A stretch of DNA of 64,000 nt from Aspidapion aeneum (taxonomy: Eukaryota; Arthropoda; Insecta; Coleoptera; Brentidae). How positions within the stretch are numbered: position 1 is the stretch's first letter; the number at the start of each line of letters is the position of its first letter. Shown in pieces: positions 56,845 through 64,000 of the stretch. The stretch is taken from positions 26,146,703 through 26,210,702 of the forward strand of contig OY755040.1 of assembly GCA_963576565.1 (NCBI GenBank), read 5' to 3'. The notes under the pieces are model-generated. The model did not search any database, was not told the origin of the DNA, and saw only the letters and a list, made by a program, of their open reading frames with translations. The position numbers were made by a program, and so were the translations under genes.

Positions 56845-58909
56845 ATGGGAAAAAAATGGAAAAACAGAAAAAAATTCAAAAGTCACCTTCAAAAACATAG
56901 TTACGCATTGAAACTTGGTAGGGCGTTTAAGTTGCCTATAACTAGTCATCTGTGGAAGCGGCTGCTCCTTGTTCCCGGTTTAACATGGTCAAATGGAAAA
57001 AAAAATGGAAAAAGAGAAAAAAATTCAAAAGTCACCTTCAAAAACATAGTTACGCAATGAAACTTGGTAGGGTGTTTAAGTAACCTACAACTAGTCACGT
57101 GTGTAAGCGGCTGCTCCTTGTTCCCGGTTTAACATGGTGAAATGGAAAAAAAATTGAAAAACAGAAAAAAATTCAAAAGTCACCTTCAAAAACATAGTTA
57201 CGCAATGAAACTTGGTATGGTGTTTAAGTAACCTACAACTAGTCATGTGTGTAAGCGGCTGCTACTTGTTCCCGGTTTAACATGGTGAAATGGAAAAAAA
57301 ATGGAAAAACAGAAAAAAATCAAAAGTCACCTTCAAAAACATAGTTACGCAATGAAACTTTGTAGAGTGTTTAAGTTGCCTATAACTAGTCATCTGTGGA
57401 AGCGGCTGCTTCTTGTTCCCGGTTTAACATGGTGAAATGGAAAAAAAATGGAAAAACAGAAAAAAATTCAAAAGTCACCTTCAAAAACATAGTTACGCAA
57501 TGAAACTTGGTAGGGTGTTTAAGTTGCCTATAACTAGTGATCTGTGGAAGCGGCTGCTCCTTGTTCCCGGTTTAACATGGTCAAATGGAAAAAAAATGGA
57601 AAAAGAGAAAAAATTCAAAAGTCACCTTCAAAAACATAGTTACGCAATGAAACTTGGTAGGGTGTTTAAGTTGCCTATAACTAGTCATCTGTGGAAGCGG
57701 CTGCTCCTTGTTCCCGGTTTAACATGGTGAAATGGAAAAAAAATGGAAAAACAGAAAAAAATTCAAAAGTCACCTTCAAAAACATAGTTACGCAATGAAA
57801 CTTGGTATGGTGTTTAAGTAACCTACAACTAGTCATGTGTGTAAGCGGCTGCTACTTGTTCCCGGTTTAACATGGTGAAATGGAAAAAAAATGGAAAAAC
57901 AGAAAAAAATTCAAAAGTCACCTTCAAAAACATAGTTACGCAATGAAACTTGGTAGGGTGTTTAAATTGCCTATAACTAGTGATCTGTGGAAGCGGCTGC
58001 TCCTTGTTCCCGGTTTAACATGGTCAAATGGAAAAAAAATGGAAAAAGAGAAAAAAATTCAAAAGTCACCTTCAAAAACATAGTTACGCAATGAAACTTG
58101 GTAGGGTGTTTAAGTTGCCTATAACTAGTGATCTGTGGAAGTGGCTGCTACTTGTTCCCGGTTTAACATGGTGAAATGGATAAAAAATGGAAAAACAGAA
58201 AAAAATTCAAAAGTCACCTTCAAAAACATAGTTACGCAATGAAACTTGGTATGGTGTTTAAGTAACCTACAACTAGTCATGTGTGTAAGCGGCTGCTACT
58301 TGTTCCCGGTTTAACATGGTGAAATGGAAAAAAAATGGAAAAACAGAAAAAAAATCAAAAGTCACCTTCAAAAACATAGTTACGCAATGAAACTTTGTAG
58401 GGTGTTTAAGTAACCTACTGCTAGTCATGTGTATAAGCGGCTGCTACTTGTTCCCGGTTTAACATGGTCAAATGGAAAAAAAATGGAAAAACAAAAAAAA
58501 ATTCAAAAGTCACCTTCAAAAAGATAGTTACGCAATGAAACTTTGTAAGGTGTTTAAGTAACCTACAGCTAGTTATGTGTGTAAGCGGCTGCTACTTGTT
58601 CCCGGTTTAACATGGTGAAATGGAAAAAAAAATGGAAAAACAGAAAAAAATTCAAAAGTTACCTTCAAAAACATAGTTACGCAATGAAACTTTGTAGGGT
58701 GTTTAAGTAACCTACTGCTAGTCATGTGTATAAGCGGCTGCTACTTGTTCCCGGTTTAACATGGTCAAATGGAAAAAAATGAAAAAAAAAATTCAAAAGT
58801 CACCTTCAAAAACATAGTTACGCAATGAAACTTTGTAGGGTGTTTAAGTAACCTACAGCTAGTCATGTGTGTAAGCGGCTGCTACTTGTTCCCGGCTTAA
58901 CATGGTGAA

Positions 58910-60235
58910 ATGGGAAAAAAATGGAAAAACAGAAAAAAATTCAAAAGTCACCTTCAAAAACATAGTTACGCATTGAAACTTGGTAGGGCGTTTAAGTTGC
59001 CTATAACTAGTCATCTGTGGAAGCGGCTGCTCCTTGTTCCCGGTTTAACATGGTCAAATGGAAAAAAAATGGAAAAAGAGAAAAAAATTCAAAAGTCACC
59101 TTCAAAAACATAGTTACGCAATGAAACTTGGTAGGGTGTTTAAGTAACCTACAACTAGTCACGTGTGTAAGCGGCTGCTCCTTGTTCCCGGTTTAACATG
59201 GTGAAATGGAAAAAAAATTGAAAAACAGAAAAAAATTCAAAAGTCACCTTCAAAAACATAGTTACGCAATGAAACTTGGTATGGTGTTTAAGTAACCTAC
59301 AACTAGTCATGTGTGTAAGCGGCTGCTACTTGTTCCCGGTTTAACATGGTGAAATGGAAAAAAAATGGAAAAACAGAAAAAAATCAAAAGTCACCTTCAA
59401 AAACATAGTTACGCAATGAAACTTTGTAGAGTGTTTAAGTTGCCTATAACTAGTCATCTGTGGAAGCGGCTGCTTCTTGTTCCCGGTTTAACATGGTGAA
59501 ATGGAAAAAAAATGGAAAAACAGAAAAAAATTCAAAAGTCACCTTCAAAAACATAGTTACGCAATGAAACTTGGTAGGGTGTTTAAGTAACCTACAACTA
59601 GTCATGTGTGTAAGCGGCTGCTACTTGTTCCCGGTTTAACATGGTGAAATGGAAAAAAAATGGAAAAACAGAAAAAAAATCAAAAGTCACCTTCAAAAAC
59701 ATAGTTACGCAATGAAACTTTGTAGGGTGTTTAAGTAACCTACTGCTAGTCATGTGTATAAGCGGCTGCTACTTGTTCCCGGTTTAACATGGTCAAATGG
59801 AAAAAAAATGGAAAAACAAAAAAAAATTCAAAAGTCACCTTCAAAAACATAGTTACGCAATGAAACTTTGTAAGGTGTTTAAGTAACCTACAGCTAGTTA
59901 TGTGTGTAAGCGGCTGCTACTTGTTCCCGGTTTAACATGGTGAAATGGAAAAAAAAATGGAAAAACAGAAAAAAATTCAAAAGTTACCTTCAAAAACATA
60001 GTTACGCAATGAAACTTTGTAGGGTGTTTAAGTAACCTACTGCTAGTCATGTGTATAAGCGGCTGCTACTTGTTCCCGGTTTAACATGGTCAAATGGAAA
60101 AAAATGAAAAAAAAAAATTCAAAAGTCACCTTCAAAAACATAGTTACGCAATGAAACTTTGTAGGGTGTTTAAGTAACCTACAGCTAGTCATGTGTGTAA
60201 GCGGCTGCTACTTGTTCCCGGCTTAACATGGTGAA
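58910..60235 (+). repeat. 1,326-bp higher-order repeat, copy 2 (nine monomers)
   Basis: Same markers as copy 1 in the same order; preceded by the partial block 58,344-58,909. The next copy starts at 60,236 but is cut off after 27 bp by the inversion breakpoint. Confidence 0.9.
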
Positions 60236-60262
60236 ATGGGAAAAAAATGGAAAAACAGAAAA

Positions 60263-63200
60263 AGTTTCATTGCGTAACTATGTTTTTGAAGGTGACTTTT
60301 GAATTTTTTTCTGTTTTTCCATTTTTTTTCAATTTCACCATGTTAAACCGGGAACAAGGAGCAGCCGCTTCCACAGAGGACTAGTTGTAGGCAACTTAAA
60401 CACCCTAGCAAGTTTCATTGCGTAACTATGTTTTTGAAGGTGACTTTTGAATTTTTTTCTGTTTTTCCATTTTTTTTCCATTTCACCATGTTAAACCGGG
60501 AACAAGGAGCAGCCGCTTCCACAGATGACTAGATGTAGGTTACTTAAACACCTTGCCAAGTTTCATTGCGTAACTATGATTTTGAAGGTGACTTTTGAAT
60601 TTTTTTCTGTTTTTCCATTTTTTTTCCATTTCACCATGTTAAACCGGGAACAAGGAGCAGCCGCTTCCACAGATGACTAGTTGTAGGCAACTTAAACACC
60701 CTACCAAGTTTCATTGCGTAACTATGTTTTTGAAGGTGACTTTTGAATTTTTTTCTGTTTTTCCATTTTTTTTCCATTTCACCATGTTAAACCGGGAACA
60801 AGTAGCAGCCGCTTACACACATGACTAGTTGTAGGTTACTTAAACACACTACAAAGTTTCATTGCGTAACTATGTTTTTGAAGGTGACTTTTGAATTTTT
60901 TTCTGTTTTTCCATTTTTTTTCAATTTCACCATGTTAAACCGGGAACAAGGAGCAGCCGCTTCCGCAGATGACTAGTTGTAGGCAACTTAAACACCCTAG
61001 CAAGTTTCATTGCGTAACTATGTTTTTGAAGGTGACTTTTGAATTTTTTTCTGTTTTTCAATTTTTTTTCCATTTCACCATGTTAAACCGGGAACAAGGA
61101 GCAGCTGCTTCCACAGATGACTAGATGTAGGTTACTTAAACACCTTGCCAAGTTTCATTGCGTAACTATGATTTTGAAGGTGACTTTTGAATTTTTTTCT
61201 GTTTTTCCATTTTTTTTCCATTTCACCATGTTAAACCGGGAACAAGGAGCAGCCGCTTCCACAGATGACTAGTTGTAGGCAACTTAAACACCCTACCCTT
61301 TCATTGCGTAACTATGTTTTTGAAGGTGACTTTTGAATTTTTTTCTGTTTTTCCATTTTTTTTCCATTTCACCATGTTAAACCGGGAACAAGTAGCAGCC
61401 GCTTACACACATGACTAGTTGTAGGTTACTTAAACACACTACAAAGTTTCATTGCGTAACTATGTTTTTGAAGGTGACTTTTGAATTTTTTTCTGTTTTT
61501 CCATTTTTTTTCCATTTCGCCATGTTAAACCGGGAACAAGTAGCAGCCGCTTGCACACATGACTAGTTGTAGGTTACTTAAACACCTTACCAAGTTTCAT
61601 TGCGTAACTATGTTTTTGAAGGTGACTTTTGAATTTTTTTCTGTTTTTCCATTTTTTTTCCATTTCACCATGTTAAACCGGGAACAAGTAGCAGCCGCTT
61701 ACACACATGACTAGTTGTAGGTTACTTAAACACCCTACCAAGTTTCATTGCGTAACTATGTTTTTGAAGGTGACTTTTGAATTTTTTTCTGTTTTTCCAT
61801 TTTTTTTCCATTTCACCATGTTAAACCGGGAACAAGTAGCAGCCGCTTACACACATGACTAGTTGTAGGTTACTTAAACACCCTACCAAGTTTCATTGCG
61901 TAACTATGTTTTTGAAGGTGACTTTTGAATTTTTTTCTGTTTTTCCATTTTCTTTCCATTTCACCATGTTAAACCGGGAACAAGGAGCAGCCGCTTCCAC
62001 AGATGACTAGTTGTAGGCAACTTAAACACCCTATTAAGTTTCATTGCGTAACTATGTTTTTGAAGGTAACTTTTGAATTTTTTTCTGTTTTTCCATTTTT
62101 TTTCCATTTCACCATGTTAAACCGGGAACAAGGAGCAGCCGCTTCCACAGATGACTAGTTGTAGGCAACTTAAACACCCTACCAAGTTTCATTGCGTAAC
62201 TATGTTTTTGAAGGTGACTTTTGAATTTTTTTCTGTTTTTCCATTTTTTTTTCCATTTCACCATGTTAAACCGGGAACAAGTAGCAGCCGCTTACACATA
62301 TGACTAGTTGTAGGTTACTTAAACACCATACCAAGTTTCATTGCGTAACTATGTTTTTGAAGGTGACTTTTGAATTTTTTTCTGTTTTTCCATTTTTTTC
62401 CATTTCACCATGTTAAACCGGGAACAAGGAGCAGCCGCTTACACATATGACTAGTTGTAGGCAACTTAAACACCCTACCAAGTTTAATTGCGTAACTATG
62501 TTTTTGAAGGTAACTTTTGAATTTTTTTCTGTTTTTCCATTTTTTTTCCATTTCACCATGTAAAACCGGGAACAAGGAGCAGCCGCTTCCACAGATGACT
62601 AGCTGTAGGCAACTTAAACACCCTACCAAGTTTCATTGCGTAACTATGTTTTTAAAGGTGACTTTTGAATTTTTTTCTGTTTTTCCATTTTTTTTCCATT
62701 TCACCATGTTAAACCGGGAACAAGGAGCAGCCGCTTCCACAGATGACTAGTTGTAGGCAACTTAAACACCCTACCAAGTTTCATTGCGTAACTATGTTTT
62801 TGAAGGTGACTTTTGAATTTTTTTCTGATTTTCCATTTTTTTTCCATTTCACCATGTTAAACCGGGAACAAGTAGCAGCCGCTTACACACATGACTAGTT
62901 GTAGGTTACTTAGACACCCTACAAAGTTTCATTGCATAACTATGTTTTTGAAGGTGACTTTTGAATTTTTTTCTGTTTTTCGATTTTTATTCCATTTCAC
63001 CATGTTAAACCGGGAACAAGTAGCAGCCGCTTACACACATGACTAGTTGTAGGTTACTTAAACACCCTACCAAGATTCATTGCGTAACTATGTTTTTGAA
63101 GGTGACTTTTGAATTTTTTTCTGTTTTTCCATTTTTTTTCCATTTCACCATGTTAAACCGGGAACAAGTAGCAGCTGCTTACACACATGACTAGTTGTAG

Positions 63201-64000
63201 GTTACTTAAACACTCTACCAAGTTTCACTGCGTAACTATGTTTTTGAAGGTGACTTTTGAATTTTTTTCTGTTTTTCCATTTTTTTTCCATTTCACCATG
63301 TTAAACCGGGAACAAGTAGCAGCCGCTTACACACATGACTAGTTGTAGGTTACTTAAACACCCTACCAAGATTCATTGCGTAACTATGTTTTTGAAGGTG
63401 ACTTTTGAATTTTTTTCTGTTTTTCCATTTTTTTTCCATTTCACCATGTTAAACCGGGAACAAGTAGCAGCCGCTTACACACATGACTAGTTGTAGGTTA
63501 CTTAAACACTCTACCAAGTTTCACTGCGTAACTATGTTTTTGAAGGTGACTTTTGAATTTTTTTCTGTTTTTCCATTTTTTTTCCATTTCACCATGTTAA
63601 ACCGGGAACAAGTAGCAGCCGCTTACACACATGACTAGTTGTAGGTTACTTAAACACCCTACCAAGATTCATTGCGTAACTATGTTTTTGAAGGTGACTT
63701 TTGAATTTTTTTATGTTTTTCCATTTTTTTTTCCATTTCACCATGTTAAACCGGGAACAAGGAGCAGCCGCTTATACACATGACTAGCAGTAGGTCACTT
63801 AAACACTCTACCAAGTTTCATTGCGTAACTATGTTTTTGAAGGTGACTTTTGAATTTTTTTCTGTTTTTCCATTTTTTTTCCATTTCACCATGTTAAACC
63901 GGGAACAAGTAGCAGCCGCTTACACACATGACTAGTTGTAGGTTACTTAAACACCCTACCAAGATTCATTGCGTAACTATGTTTTTGAAGGTGACTTTTG
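60263..64000 (-). repeat. 147-148-bp satellite, inverted arm
   Basis: From about 60,263 every monomer is on the opposite strand (AAGTTTCATTGCGTAACTAT, GAAGGTGACTTTTGAATTTT, CCATGTTAAACCGGG). About 25 monomers up to the window edge; the array continues beyond. Contains a 592-bp four-monomer repeat (60,263-61,445) and a 296-bp two-monomer repeat (63,067 onward). Confidence 0.98.

Larger units (their letters stand above)
52920..60262 (+). repeat. 147-148-bp satellite, forward arm
   Basis: About 49 head-to-tail monomers. Landmarks in each: ATGGAAAAACAGAAAAAAAT, AAAGTCACCTTCAAAAACAT, AGTTACGCAATGAAACTT, GCGGCTGCT-C/A-CTTGTTC and CCGGTTTAACATGG. Measured spacings are 148, 148, 147 bp. Monomers at the left edge (52,920-53,330) are clearly more diverged. 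Two sub-types alternate: TGCCTATAACTAGTCATCTGTGGAAG and AACCTACAACTAGTCATGTGTGTAAG (each quoted in pieces: TGCCTATAACTAG / AACCTACAACTAG). The many 67-97-codon open frames here are the repeat itself, not genes. Confidence 0.98.

Noticed and set aside
53040..64000. Open frames of 67-97 codons (K/W-rich) in the satellite
   Set aside because: They repeat with the 147-bp monomer, arise because 147 is a multiple of 3, break wherever a monomer is 148 bp, and appear on both arms. No evidence of a gene.
53040..64000. CRISPR-like array
   Set aside because: Repeats are contiguous with no unique spacers, and the window is eukaryotic.
53040..64000. CENP-B box in the satellite (AAACCGGGAAC)
   Set aside because: Only part of the CENP-B consensus is matched and the key TTCG part is absent.

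Overview
This is a non-coding, AT-rich eukaryotic window, most likely from an insect with a large, transposon-filled genome. A beetle is plausible, but the sequence alone cannot fix the species. The clues are the element families: RTE/jockey-like LINE fragments, mariner-type transposases (one with DD41D spacing), a ZMYM/TTF-type hAT, a Penelope element with a GIY-YIG domain, a Harbinger-like element, a tRNA-Val-derived SINE head and two satellite families. I recognise no intact host gene, rRNA or functional tRNA. Every recognisable coding stretch is a decayed transposon protein.

Layout. 1-1079: mariner-like remnant. 2061-4124: four head-to-tail copies of a 514-bp repeat, bounded by a 13-bp direct repeat. 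Diverged relatives lie at 12.2 kb (same strand) and 19.2-20.0 kb (opposite strand). 6.0-8.0 kb: a hAT-like MITE with target-site duplication (TSD), then a 1.13-kb inverted dimer of a CAGGG-ended element; relatives of the latter form a tandem pair at 45.9-47.2 kb. 8.9-15.2 kb: reverse transcriptase fragment, DD41D transposase pseudogene, foldback MITE, LINE tails and a SINE head. 16.16-17.32 kb: hAT derivative with a perfect 8-bp TSD. 20.85-21.84 kb: two degenerate short-period arrays. 22.6-23.2 kb: twin TTA-flanked MITEs and a pogo-like end. 26.1-27.6 kb: Penelope 3' end and LINE endonuclease fragments. 30-43 kb: small MITEs, foldbacks and a LINE pseudogene carrying an (AT)n expansion. 43.26-45.11 kb: Harbinger-like element with a nested small element. 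50-52 kb: MITE, LINE C-terminus and a mariner with both ends.

From about 52.9 kb to the right edge (11 kb) the window is one satellite with a ~147-148-bp monomer. The array runs forward to about 60,262, then flips to the opposite strand at a single breakpoint. The left arm has a 1,326-bp (nine-monomer) higher-order repeat. The right arm has 592-bp (four-monomer) and 296-bp (two-monomer) higher-order repeats. This macro-palindromic satellite, the TSD-bounded 514-bp array and the 7-bp-TSD inverted-dimer element are the most interesting structures here. The features do not form a pathway; the window is a record of layered insertions and tandem amplification.
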